This document shows, piece by piece, positions 1-11,735 of a stretch of 64,000 nucleotides of DNA. The position numbers were made by a program, and so were the translations under genes. The notes below the pieces were generated by a model. The model made no database searches and was not told where the DNA came from. It worked only from the letters and a program-made list of their open reading frames with translations. The stretch is from assembly GCA_014338405.1 (NCBI GenBank), contig JTDE01000318.1, forward strand, positions 231,456 through 295,455, given 5' to 3'. Positions within the stretch are counted from its first letter, which is position 1; each line of letters opens with the position of its first letter. This DNA is from Paragonimus skrjabini miyazakii (taxonomy: Eukaryota; Platyhelminthes; Trematoda; Plagiorchiida; Troglotrematidae).

Positions 1-1034
1 TTTGAGTATAGCTGTTATGACATTAGCAGCTGTGGGTGACGAAAGTGACCTTGTAAAACATAATGTGTGTCATTTCTAAACATTTTTATTGGTAGTGCGA
101 ATGGATTATTACCAAGTTAATTCAAACCACCAACAATGTATATTTGAAGCACGTTGATGAAAATGGAATTTCACAATAATTAGTGAAGCTTACTGTTAAC
201 GAAACCATCAACCAAGAGCTATAGTGTATATCATATAAGGATACACCTATTTGTAATGTGTCGTATCATTAACTTGCAGAGTTCAAAAACAAATTAATCC
301 AAAATGGCTAAGCTGCATTTCAATCATTAAGCTCTTTCTGAAACTTCAAAGTGTAACACATTTCAGCATACCTGGTAAAATCAGCAGATCCCTCTCTAAC
401 AATTTCTGCAGTATTTAGTGCACATCAATATCATCGTTACTATCATCACCATGTGAAAAGCAACTACTTTTCTCTAATTTTTTTATGTTGCACGTTCTGA
501 CCATTACCATCATTATAATAATAATAATCATCTGAGAAGCACAATATCTTCTAAACCGCAATAATCAGTTCAACAAACATCTTGCCATTAACGCGCTCTG
601 GCTACGCTTCAATGACTACCATGGTGTAGAGAACAGTAAACGAAGGAGTAGTCACAAGCCATGAAAATGTTGATAAGGGTTGAGTTCGAACGAATAAGCT
701 AATATAGGGCAAAGAACTAAGGGCTAGCGGTTTTCCAAAGTCGATTTGTCGGTTGGTTTTCTTTAGAAAACACAATCAAAATAAATCCGTCTGGCATTGA
801 CTGGAATTCGGTCATATTGTACTCCAGAATAAGCTATTGGATTTCCACCAGGTGAGAACTTCGAAGTATACAAAGTGCATAACATACAAAGGAAATCAGG
901 ACAGAACCTTTGTCTTAGGCTGTTGTTTGATGAATTGCGTGAACTTTCGCCAAACACTCTTTTGATAAGTTATTCCGAGATTCAGAAAAATACGCGTTGA
1001 CGTTTCACCGTCTACATTATCGACCCCGACAACA
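1..1034. other. Non-coding, nothing recognised
   Basis: There is no convincing exon or element here. Open frames are short and look like chance. A short ATA trinucleotide run lies near 515-540. The stretch is AT-rich, like the window's other intergenic or intronic DNA. Confidence 0.5.
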
Positions 1035-1130
1035 TTACCAACATTATCCTCGTCATTGTGCCACACAGAAATACATCAGTCATTCACGCTGATGTGCATC
1101 TGCCGTGCGACTGTGGAAACAAGAATAAAT
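1035..1130 (-). mobile_element. Possible RTE LINE 3' end, old
   Basis: On the minus strand this resembles the terminal 3' untranslated part of the RTE copies at 24049 and 49738. The shared landmark is ATACATCAGT, then a CACnCTGATG-like stretch, then CTGCC. Similarity fades after about 1130, so only the last ~100 bases of a very old copy may remain. The match is short, so this is a weak call. Confidence 0.3.
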
Positions 1131-2370
1131 GAGATGAGAGCTAATTAACACCAAACTATAACTTGGAAAGACCTGGTAAAAGCAGTATATTACATGACCT
1201 TCGTTTAAACTGATTTCGTTGTATGTTTTCACATACAATTTGCACAAAAGTAAGTTGCAGCGTATGCATAACATTGTCATTTAAGAAGTACGTTCTGCCT
1301 GGTTATACGAAACTTTCCAGAGCATTGTCATGGTGGTGTTCTTTTTCTGAAACTGTGGCTGTGTATGTTTGATAACTGCATCGACATAGTGTTGCAAACG
1401 TTTACTTGGGTTTGTGAAAACAGCTGGGAATGTCGACGGACTATCAGTGCAATAATTTAAATCAAGCATATGATGCAGGTTAAATTTTACTCGTACATGG
1501 TGTAGATTACCCTAGAAATTATCCCCACAAATTCCAAAGAGGTGGCTAAATGAATATATGCCCAACAGGGCATCCTGACTAAGAAAATGAGTTGCACTGT
1601 TCACAGAGTGAATGTAGACCAAATGATTACAGCCTGATTTCATCATTACAATCAAATGCTGGTGGTTTAGTTTGATCTACCGATAAGAATTTCCTACCAT
1701 TCAAACCTCTGTGTGGCTAAGATAAACTGTATGTCCTACTTTATGTATGAACTCTGATTTCCTTTTCACGTCCCGATTAATTTAGTCAGCTGCTAACGAC
1801 AACATTACACGGTACTATCATGCACTCAGAAATGAAGTGATTGCATTGCACATTTGGAAAGCCTAGTATGTAGGCCTGCAGATAAGAAATGACCGCCTAC
1901 CAGTCACATAACATCTCCTTCAGCATCACCCGGATTAATGATACGGGAATTTAGTTTACAAATATTGTGTTCAGTCATCACACTGTCCATCATACAATCA
2001 AAAATATCAAAAATAAGAAATCTCATTTCGCTTGCAAGTATGACAAATCCTTATCCAGTTTTAGAGTAGTACTGATAAAGAATTTACCTTGGCTGACCTG
2101 ATGATATGTAATACAGTTTTCGGGCAGTCTGGGTTTAATGGCAAATCGGACCAGGCTGGTGGACTAAGTCTGTCTACCTTGGAAGCCCATAAATTCAGTT
2201 ATTGTTTTCCTGACAGTCAAGAGTAATTTTTACACGCAGCTAGTTAGGGCGATAATAATAATTAATAACAGTCAATTCAAAATTCGAACTAGTTGCGGGA
2301 AAGTCCATATAGGTAGATTTATTTTTAATGCGTTAACCATAAGTGACCAATATATCTAGCTAATACTCAC
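1131..2370. other. Intergenic or intron, possible terminal exon
   Basis: No repeat was recognised. On the minus strand, a frame ending with a stop at about 1281 is open up to an acceptor-like TGATAG at about 1432. It reads protein-like in two frames. It could be the last exon of the gene whose candidate exon lies at 2371-2557, but intervening exons were not found and the frame is undecided. Confidence 0.25.
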
Positions 2371-2557
2371 TTAACTGGGTATAGCTTGCAAATATTTCTG
2401 CTTTGTACAAAGAACTTCTCAGCTTTCTGTGGGTCTTTGCTGCACAACTCTGATTCAGCCCAACTAGCAGTGGCCTGATATGAATGACGTCGTTATCGAG
2501 TACTGCGGACAACGCTTCAGTTTTAGTGATTAGCTTTGACTCCACAAAATCTTTCAT
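2371..2557 (-). CDS. Candidate first coding exon, unknown protein
   Basis: The minus-strand frame opens with an ATG at 2557, three bases after an in-frame TGA, and runs 62 codons to a strong donor (GTGAGTAT, GT at 2370-2369). It leaves one base of a split codon. The peptide begins MKDFVESKLITKTEA and reads as ordinary soluble, mostly helical protein with no low complexity. No family is recognised. A 62-codon open frame alone is not significant in 64 kb. The support is the coincidence of a plausible start, protein-like composition and a near-consensus donor exactly at the end of the frame. A true acceptor inside the frame is an alternative to the ATG start. Confidence 0.35.
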
Positions 2558-5500
2558 TCACCGCACTTTGACTCCATACTGCTCGTACTGCTACAAAACA
2601 TATTGTCCATCGGTGTCCCTAGTCGGAGATCTCTAAGGCTTCAGCAAAGTTTGACACACAGGGGGTGAAAGTAGATAAGATCCTCAGAAAAACAAAGACT
2701 AACCTTGAGCTCCAATGATTTCATCATTGAGACTTGCTAATGCTCATTGACACATACCCACTTTGTTTCTTGCTCGAGAAAGGAGTTAGAGGTGAAGCAA
2801 CAAAATGTGTCCAAATCACTTAGTGAGAAGATATCTCCAGTTGTGAGTTTGGTAACTGACTACACAATACGCGAGACATGGCAGCCAATTATTCCGATGA
2901 GTAGTTTGCCATTATTGTGTCATTTATAACAAGTAAACCTGCTAAAGAGTAGAAGCCACTTAAAGCTCAAATGCATATTCGACAGATCACTGTAATATTT
3001 TGCCAGCCAATGTCAGTACTTCTGGCAAATCATCATCTGAAGTCTAACTGTAGTTGGAATCAGAGTGAATTTATCATTCCGTCAGAGAAACAAAACAACT
3101 TCACCTATGGACTTCAGAAAGCGTATTTCTCAACACCATATTTGTTTTAAAACAGATAACAAGACAACGCCACTTGGGGATTACTATTACCAGACGGTAT
3201 TCCAGAAGAAATTGTCGTACATTTGAAAGAGCTGTACGCCATGAAAATGTGATAAGTTTGTATGATATATATATTCAACATAGCTGTATAATTGAAGACA
3301 ATTCAGATAAAGTGTTATTCAACTATGAATCTCCCAAATAATCAGAAGCGAGTGTTAAGCTATACAAGCCTTGCAAGTAAGGGTAACTATGATGTTTACA
3401 ATTTTTCAACTATTTACTAGGGTCAGTTAATTATGTCAACTAGTAATCTAGTTAGAAAATATATATGTTGAGCAATTTACTGAAAAAATTGTTTGTCTTC
3501 CGAAAAGACACAGAAAACATGGTTGTAGTACACAGTCGTATATGTATATATATCACTGCTGTTTGCTTGTTTGATGTAATGATGGACATAACGGTAATAC
3601 GTTGAGTAACGTTTGTCAACATGCTTGCCGTTTGAAGGTTGAGCTGTTCCTGCACCTCTTTGAGTTTTGAAGTACACACTGTGTGTTTACCAGATTTGAT
3701 TTAACGATAGCTTCAAAACGATGCTTCGTGTATCCATTACACTAACAAAGTTTGAGAACGTTCTTGAAAGCTCCACAAACTACATAATTATGAATTAGCA
3801 AATCTGTAGTACCCACAAACGCCAGCGCCTCACCATACCAGCTTTGGTGTCTTGAAAGCATTCACAACAGTTAACACACCTCCGGGAACAAAATGTCAGT
3901 CATATGCTGAACTATTGAGAGTTAACAACACAACAGTAGATATCAGATGATCGCAACAAATTTGTCAACTACTCTGTTTTTTCTGTTCTATAAGCTGCAA
4001 TGATACCCGCGATTGTTATACAGTAAGTATACAAACAAGGTTTTTTTAAACACCAGCAATGTACTCGATAGAAACCACTGGAAGAGAGCGGATAGATTTC
4101 TGTGGCCAGAAAAAATGTCTACTTGGATACTTTTAAATTTGCTAAAAGCAGTGACAAACGGTGAACTCAAATGAGTATGTTTGTCAGATATGCTGTGTTC
4201 ATGTAGAATGTCTTAAAGGCTCTGCAATACTTTGATTCTCCACATCGGTGACCTTTCAACCACAGCTCAACATGACAACGTTGCTTCAGAAACGATAAAA
4301 CAAAAGAAAGTATTTGGGACTTATCAACTTTCTGGTTAAAAGAAGTATGGTTCTCACAGTCAGCATTACGTCCGCAGCACATATACGGGGGTACAGTAGG
4401 ACTGAGCTGCAGGACGGGCACAGAACCTACTGCAGTTACGTCCGACAAACCGCAGGGAATCTGTTTAATCACTCAGTCAAAACAATCAGTAGCTGTGGGC
4501 ATTCATCTCGCAGGGAGATCCAGCATACAAGGATATTTTGTACGAATTATTCAGCAAAATATTTCATGTTCACATTTTAAAACATCACTAAATGGTAGCA
4601 GGAACCACCATCATACAATGAAAGAAATGTCTTCGGAATTGCGATAAACACTAGTAAATTTTGAAGATCGTGTTTTACAATTCGTTGTTTCGACGTTCCC
4701 TTAGGTTACTAGTTCGGCTTAAAAAATTTGTTATAATCAGTGAATATTTAGTTGTTAACTCCTGGATATCACTTACAATTGATTAGGGCTTTTGTATTCT
4801 TATATGAAGATCATCCAACTTCCTAAAACCTAGCCACCCGTCTCGAGTTCAAAATAGTCAGTGACGTACGTTGTTGTCTAGGCTGAGATATAGATTTCTG
4901 TGATACATTTATAAGATGGTCGTATTAACTACTACACCAGTGGCCCTACATTGTGCTTGATTGAATTATCGTGCACAAACACTGAGCCACTGTGAGCACT
5001 ATACTTCTGAAAATTGGTTCAGTCATCATTCTCAGTGTTCGTTATTGTCTCTGGAAATTATTACACCAGTTTTCATTTTGGACTAATCAGCAAACGAATC
5101 CATCACTGTCATCGTGACAATTCAATTAACAATGTCTGGTTGCATTAATTCCATAACGCAAACTGTAGCAAACGCACCTCAAGCGCAACGATCCAGATTA
5201 ATCAATATGGACACTGATCAAAGGCGTAATCTGCATGAATTGAACAAGTCAGTTGTTCCTCATATTGTTGGTTTTATCAAGACTGACACAACAGTTGACA
5301 TGGAACCTCAGATGATTTAGATTATAACGCTTTAAATTGCTTACCCTCGTCAGTTTCCGTCTTCCTAAGGTCCGTAATCCTCCAGCTGATTAGAACAACA
5401 TCGAATCAACAACCAACAAACTTTCTGTGCAGATCCTTTTAGGAACAAACAATAGGCTTTAGTTTCATTATTGATAAAGCGCTTCATTCGTACACATTCT

Positions 5501-6655
5501 TGCTAGCTATGACCAGCTGTGCGTGATGTTCGATTTATACTGGTCAAGTCTCTCATTATTAATCGGTAGTAAACAAATTAATTAATTAATAATTAAAGCT
5601 AGAAACAAGTATCTCTAGTTGACACTCCGGAAGCAAAGCATACTTCAGTGTCCACCACATAGGTTAGGGCAAACTTTTCGGTGGCTTTTTAGGGAACGAA
5701 GTGCTCAAACTGAAGCATATTTTCCTTGTTGAGGGCAGTACAAAATTATTTGCTTAAAATCTGAATAAGACTAACATATAAGTAAATCGGCAATCTGTAT
5801 GCGGCTAATGTGAACATAGTAGTTCAGCAAATGGAGTTCGTGGGAGATAACATTGTGAAACTCATTCCTGGCATACATGAGACTCGACTGCAAAACCGAT
5901 TAGCTGAGGACCTATAAAAAGTAACCGGACAGAAAATTAGTCGACCCTCAGAAAGAACGATTAATCGCGGCCGAACGGCAATCATAACTGGTGCAAAAGC
6001 AAGCCCTGTGGACACAGTACAGAACTAGTCAACGTCATCGACTAAAGGGAAACTTTCTGGGTTTTACTGGTATCACAAAACAAGCACCTAATGCAGAACA
6101 CAGAACTCATCGACACCCAACATTGCTGCCGGGTTTTGTTTGTACAAACCAAATGTCAGTAGCGTCTATCTCGTCCCGGTAGCAGGTGAACTGTGTCTAT
6201 TGCATTCTCACTTTGTTGTAGTGTGAAATCATGCTTAAATGGTCTGCACTGAGCGTGCTCAAAGATGCGGTGTAATTCGTTGGAAAGAGAATTATGTTTT
6301 CATTGATATTGTTAGCATGTACTTCCATGAAAACGGTTGTTAGTAGCTGGAACATACGAAAACAGTTTTAGGATACATTGGTCCTTGAAGTCATTACAAA
6401 TGTAGAATGACAGCGGCAAAAACTACATCATAATTTGAGTCGACCAGTGCTAGTTAATTTAAACCACATAATACCATTTAAAACCTTGTATTAAGGAATT
6501 AGTAATCAGTAATCCATCAACTAGGTAATTGTGTTTGAGAAAGACTTGGGGTATGAATAAAGTCATGCGAATGTAAGACAAGGTATAGATAAAACCGATA
6601 TTTTTAGACCGTTGGCTCCGTTAATCTCCTAACCACTAGTCGGTATTTTGTATAG
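2558..6655. other. Long non-coding stretch, nothing recognised
   Basis: About 4 kb without a supported gene or element. Open frames of 60-101 codons at 3452-3679, 4167-4580 and 5114-5320 have no good splice context and overlap each other on both strands, as chance frames do. An AATTAATTAATTAAT-type simple sequence lies near 5578-5597. A phrase near 3200-3245 vaguely recalls a LINE fingers/palm junction but is too weak to call. Confidence 0.45.
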
Positions 6656-6941
6656 TATTGGTCTGGACACTGTCATCGAGACACACATGTATACAGGTCC
6701 CAATGGTTTTGTTTTACGTTGTGCGACGATGGTACGCAGACTTTGCTCCAGATGCACTAAACAGGACAGATGCAGTAACAAAATCTTAAAAGCTTTATCT
6801 GGAAATAAGATGATGACCAGACAGTTAGCGGAGTACCCGCAACAACTGCATGATAACTCTTCAGATGCTTTGCTTTTTTTACGTAGTGCATACTCGTCCA
6901 CTGACAGGTCATAAAAACACAAAGCATTTATCATACATCAG

Positions 6942-7084
6942 ATTTTCAAACAGACTGGACTCCTTTTTAACAACCATAAGCCCCCCGAACCAGAGATTGG
7001 ATCTACTGTGCAAAAACCCCTACTGTCAAAGTGGATTGATCAGTCTGACAAACTATCTAACCTGTCCATTGGTTCTAACTCAAG
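6942..7084 (+). CDS. Candidate internal exon, frame unresolved
   Basis: The segment runs from an AG at 6940-6941 to an excellent donor, CAAG|GTAAGTTA, at 7084/7085. Two forward frames are open throughout and both read like protein. One contains SKWIDQSDKLSNL. The other contains NRLDSFLTTISPPNQRLDLL. The second frame could be joined in phase to an upstream open stretch (about 6656-6907, acceptor TTTTGTATAG) across a very short intron of about 34 bases. Flatworm genes do contain tiny introns, but this join is speculative. No family is recognised. Confidence 0.35.
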
Positions 7085-7869
7085 GTAAGTTAATTGTATA
7101 CCAATGAAGTCCTGCTAGTGGTTTAATGCAAAACACGTTTATACTGGAGGGCAGTCACTAACATTTGCCAGTGTAACAAAAAGAAGCGATTCAACATCTG
7201 ACAATGGGTACATTACTCCAAAGGCTGTCATTATGTGCACAAATACACCTAAAACAACTACGACAAAACGTAGTCAACGCACAGTCGCTTGTCATAATTC
7301 TCTGAAATAGAATGCCTGTAAACTAAGATGAGGTAGATGCATGACAAGCCTCTCCTTGCCGAGTACTTAAAATAATTGGGTCTTCTCAGCCTCTCTATTA
7401 CACTTTTACAGCGAATGCGTGGGAACACTGACCCGCAGTGCGACGACTTTTCAAGTCCGCTTTGTGTCGTTTTTGGTGACAAAGGCGAAATATTAATATA
7501 ACAGATCACTCGTTACAAGTCGAAAACCCAATCAGATCACCTGCAGTTATCCACAAGTCTGATGGCGCCTTACTAAGTGATCGTCACTACTCAAGTCTAG
7601 ACAAAAGGTGTAGGTATTTTGTCATCAACAAAACTATAGATAATTGTGACAATACATTTTGTGACTTGAACCGGTGGAAATTTATGGCCGCTAAATCTAG
7701 GCTTGCTGGCCTTCGAGTGGTAAATTTTTATAGATTACGCAGATGTGCTTGTTTTTCAATCGTTCCATCACCTATAATTTTAATGGTACAATTTTAGCTC
7801 ATTGCCTAATTGACCAAGCCTGATCGTTTAAGTCTGAAAATCGTCACCAACTGTCGAATGATATCAGGT
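7085..7869. other. Non-coding, nothing recognised
   Basis: This lies downstream of the donor at 7085 and before the recognisable CR1-like remains. No exon or repeat could be supported. The 83-codon minus-strand frame at 7258-7509 has no splice support. Confidence 0.4.
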
Positions 7870-8160
7870 ACCAAGCGAAATGACCTCTGAAACACCAGTA
7901 CGGAATTTTCTGAGTTATATGTTGCCTCGATGTTATATTCTGCGGAGTCAACAAAAATGTCAAGTGGTATTTTCGTGTAATACAAGCTTACCTGCCGCTA
8001 GGGAAAACTGGACAAAAGCAGCTGATGAAGTTAAGACAGTTGATAGAATTTTTTCAGGCTCCTCAGTGGCCTTCAATCAACCAGACTAGACAACGTTGTG
8101 CGTTAGACTTCGTAAGTACGGTATAAAAATCCCTTTAACCCTGTGGCTCGTAATCAGCAA
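7870..8160 (+). mobile_element. CR1-like LINE reverse transcriptase, first fragment
   Basis: This is a plus-strand decayed reverse transcriptase segment upstream of and across palm motif A. In one frame it reads SCNTSLPAARENWTKAADE, the usual CR1 block just after QHGF. It then runs through a decayed motif A (the catalytic aspartate position reads as GSSVAFNQ) and TTLCVRLRKYGIK, with an in-frame TAG. The QHGF motif itself is eroded to QQKC. The neighbouring fragment at 8165-8890 starts again at motif A, so this piece is either a duplicated segment or a separate truncated copy. It is a pseudo-element with no intact catalytic residues. Confidence 0.65.
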
Positions 8161-8164
8161 ACTA

Positions 8165-8890
8165 GTTGGTATGATTCTTCTAGACTTATCTGAGGTCTTC
8201 GACTGAGTAGACAGTCTAACGCTTTGTATGAAGCTGGACAACTGTAACATACAAAATTCCCTGATACTGTAGTTTGTGGATTACCTCCCAGATCATTGCT
8301 CCGACGTCGAAAAGAACGAAGCTTTTCAGACCGGTATTGTTCACACACCTGTGCTGGTTATTGAGTTTTTGCCCGAAATCTGAAAGCTGGTCAGTCTCTC
8401 ATTGCTGTAATTTTCCAATAACATTTAAGTTTGGCGTATACTGGATAATGTGACTAGAAGCAAGAAGTTCCAGAGTAATTTAAACACGCCACGTTGACGG
8501 ATCACAGATAGTGGTCTCCTGTTTGACAAAGCAAAATGTAACGTGATGCAAATCCATCATGCAAAACTGGTTACCGCCAAACACCATCGTAACTTGAACA
8601 AGATTATCTCAGATAACCATAAACTGTTTCCTGACAATGCATCAGTGGCCAAGAACACTAACACAGTACTTGAGTTACTCATCAGATTGTTTGGACGATT
8701 CCATTCAAACCGTCACATTTCGCTGTTGAGTTCACCAACGAGCCCCGATCATAATCTAAACAGTTCCGTTTGTCGTCCCCGTCTCCTGAATGACTTTGTG
8801 CTTAGTGAGAAGGTACAATGTACAGCCACAGAACGGACTACTACATTATGTTCTTTACTCCACCAAATTTGTTGCTCAAACTGAAGTAGT
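8165..8890 (+). mobile_element. CR1-like LINE reverse transcriptase, second fragment
   Basis: Palm motif A reads ILLDLSEVFD at about 8173 with an in-frame TGA just after it, followed by LTLCMKLDN and FVDYL. A frameshift later, motif C (normally FADD) reads FSNN at 8411-8422 and is followed by VWRILDNV. After another stop the fingers/thumb part continues as CNVMQIHHAK, VLELLIRLFGRF and RPRLLNDFVLSEKVQ (open frame 8543-8884). The order and spacing match the CR1/Jockey group, to which the schistosome SR1 element also belongs. The catalytic aspartates of motif C are lost and several stops are present, so the copy is dead. No endonuclease domain or 3' tail was found. Confidence 0.7.
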
Positions 8891-10765
8891 TCTGAATGCA
8901 GCACAGTCATATCAGAAGAGACATAATTTTATTACGTAGGATACTTCATCAACCTCGACATCTAGTAAGAAAATATTTATGCCAGGGAAAACTACAACTA
9001 CGAGAGTAACCAGCTGAAACTTCAACATAAACTGAGCTATTCGACTTATAGTGGACATTCTTTTAGTGTTCTGTGCGGAACAACGTAATTTAGTCCGTTG
9101 TGATTGCATTGTCGCTAGTTAGGCTCAAAAGCAGGCATTATATAATTGTTCGAAATACCAAACCAAATATTCCGATGAGTTTGTCAGCAAGATTGATGCA
9201 GTGGATTGAAGATAATCTCGAACCATTAACGCGCATGCCTGTTCTCTGTTGCAAGGTGTGTGCTGTATGCTTGGTAAGCAGTAGTTGCGTTTCTTTTCCG
9301 CTCCCAATCCTTTTATTCTCTCTTTCACGTTCTTTTTATGGTTGGTCCTGTAAAAATGGAATCATCTTCTGGTTTCCTGAATTTTTCTAGACCGTTTAAC
9401 ACGAACTCAGGTGCACATAGTCACTTTCAACTATTTCTAATCAGTCAATTCCCCGTGAATCACATGAATCATATAAACCGAACCATGTGGTTTGGTATGA
9501 AAGTACACTAATCCTGTCAATGAAGTATGAGCTCTCAACTTAACTAATATATTTATGTTTCAAGGTTTACTTGTAAAGACTCAGGAGTTGGCTGGAAGTT
9601 CAACGAAATTTCAAAGTCTTAGGCTGAAGTATGTTTTTACTTTATTTGTTTTGTGTTTCACAATTGCAAAAACCTAATACGTAGGAACGCTTTACGAAAT
9701 TTATGAAGTAATACCAACCGCGATGTTAATGTTTCAGTTATTAGTTTTCAACATCATAAAAAGCTTTATACATAGTTTTTTATCATCACTGAACATCATT
9801 TTCTGATCACCTGGTTCAGCTGCTCAATAGTTAAGAATGAATTTGTGAAGAAATATTTTATTCTGCAAATAAGAAGTTAGTTTCAAGTAAAAGGACTTTG
9901 TGGATAGTATTTGGGTTTGTGTTTAACAAAATTCTCCTGAACAGTCCCGTCAAGTAAAATAATGGGCTTTCGACTACAACAGCTGAGCAAACATAGTCGT
10001 AACTATCCAGTAGTTATAATCAAAAGCCAGCACAAGCTTCTAATTTAACAAGTTAGCTACTTTTGTCTCCATGTAAGTGTTTGTGAAGGAATTAAGTTAA
10101 TTTGCTGGTAAGACTTCACTGAACCAATCTAATATTTTGCTGAACACGTCACTTAGTATAACGGACCTTTTAAAACAACATTTTCTACCTGCACGTGAAA
10201 AAGATCTACTCATAGATTGACTCTGAAAATACTACATAAAAACATGTGTTTATAGTAATGATAACGGCTAAAATTTGTTGAACTAAGGCAGTCTCTCCTG
10301 GGTCCAAATTCGTGTAAAGTGCAAGACTGAATGATATTTAAAAAGATCGTATAGAAACACCCGAATAGTGAAACCTTAACACTGTGTACGAAACCGAGAA
10401 GTTTTCATTCAAGGCTTCTATCGGGAATGTTTGACATTTAACTGTCTGTCCAGAGTCAAAATGGCACTGTCTAAATGTCAGTCAGTAAAGTTAGACAGTA
10501 AAATATACGGATTCGAAGTTATTACGAAAAAAACAGTAGTATATAAATATGATATATACCAGACTAATCAGCGCAAGTTGACAAACTAGGTGCTTCAGTT
10601 TGCCACTATACTATGACTAGAAGGTCATCGTATGAGTTACGAACAAAATTTTTATGAAAAAGAATATCGCGTTTGATCATAAAAGGCAGTAAATTTTGAC
10701 GATTACGAATTATTCATTTAATTTCAATATCTGCATGACTTAGAGTCCTTAACCAAAATTGTCCT
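8891..10765. other. Non-coding, nothing recognised
   Basis: No supported gene or element. A plus-strand frame around 9120-9255 ends at a good donor (TTGCAAG|GTGTGT) and could be an exon, but its frame and acceptor are uncertain. The rest is AT-rich sequence with frequent stops. Confidence 0.4.
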
Positions 10766-10865
10766 NNNNNNNNNNNNNNNNNNNNNNNNNNNNNNNNNNN
10801 NNNNNNNNNNNNNNNNNNNNNNNNNNNNNNNNNNNNNNNNNNNNNNNNNNNNNNNNNNNNNNNNN
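10766..10865. other. Assembly gap of 100 N
   Basis: Exactly 100 unknown bases, the conventional placeholder for a scaffold gap of unknown size. Frames that appear to cross it are artefacts. Confidence 0.98.
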
Positions 10866-11314
10866 TAGTTGAACATAAGAAATGAAGTTATCTTTTCAGT
10901 TCGAGAAAGCAAAGAAAAGAAACTAATTTGACAAAAGTTTTAGAAATATGAATGCATAAAACTGACATTATGCAGGTGAAAGCAGATAAACATACACATT
11001 GTCATTATTTTCAGAACAAAGTTAGTGTAACTTTCAAGACACCATGCTAATATGAACTTTTTTACAAATGCTCAATATTGTGGTAACTCACTTGGATTAA
11101 TTCTTGAAGGAAGCAAGAAGATGAGGACAACTTTGATTTGGTAAAGTACATACTACTCAAGTTATCAGAAAGGCAGAAAGCACGCGACAGTGCAGGCGGA
11201 ATTACAGACGATTTTCATGTGTTGCACGGTAGTGTAATATTTCCACAAAACAGTCATTTCGCACATTCTTACTACTAAACTATGTCAAATACACTTTTGT
11301 ACAGTACCCTCACT
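10866..11314. other. Non-coding, nothing recognised
   Basis: A short AT-rich stretch between the gap and the RTE 3' fragment. No exon, tRNA-like fold or repeat was seen. Confidence 0.45.
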
Positions 11315-11735
11315 GTAAATCTTGTTCGCCTCCTGGGCTGAGGTCCTCGCGATTCACAAAGTCGGTGACTTGAAACGGTAAGTGAGATGGCGGCTAATCC
11401 AACTCAGTGGCGTGGGATTTGTCGTTATATGACCGAGTTGTCTGTGAAGTGAGTGCATTTAGTGACGCGTGGCTAGGAAAGCCGTGAAGAAGCTGTCTTG
11501 CTGTTGATGCCTTACTTTTACCTACAGCTCGGTTGTTTGTTTGCAGGGTGTAGGCGTCTTGATGTTGTATGTCTGAATATCGACATAGGTATTTTTGTAG
11601 TTGGGTCCCCTCCACTTTTCTCCTTCTCTCTCCCTACACAGGGTTTACTATTTCTTTTTCTCCGTGGCATTTAAGCATCATTGTGAACCACTGATGTATT
11701 GCTGTCTATGATGATGATGATGATGACGATGATGC
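11315..11735 (+). mobile_element. RTE LINE 3' end with TGA-repeat tail
   Basis: The plus strand carries the last codons and 3' untranslated region of an RTE element: the block with EMAANPTQWRG, then the conserved 3' sequence, then CCACTGATGTATTGCTGTC. It ends in a (TGA)n-like tail at 11709-11734. It aligns by eye with 25790-26148 and with the reverse complement of 24049-24540 and 49738-50120. The 5' end is truncated at about 11315, as expected for incomplete target-primed reverse transcription. The 73-codon minus-strand frame here is a shadow. Confidence 0.75.

Noticed and set aside
3190..3260. LINE-like phrase (GIPEEIVVHLKELYAMKM) as a reverse transcriptase remnant
   Set aside because: It resembles the RTE block before motif B, but no following GVRQGC-type motif or other landmark is readable.
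10724..10912. Frame crossing the first N run as a gene
   Set aside because: It is created by reading through 100 unknown bases; the same holds for 30504-30704.
11394..11615. 73-codon minus-strand frame as a gene
   Set aside because: It lies antisense inside a plus-strand RTE 3' end.
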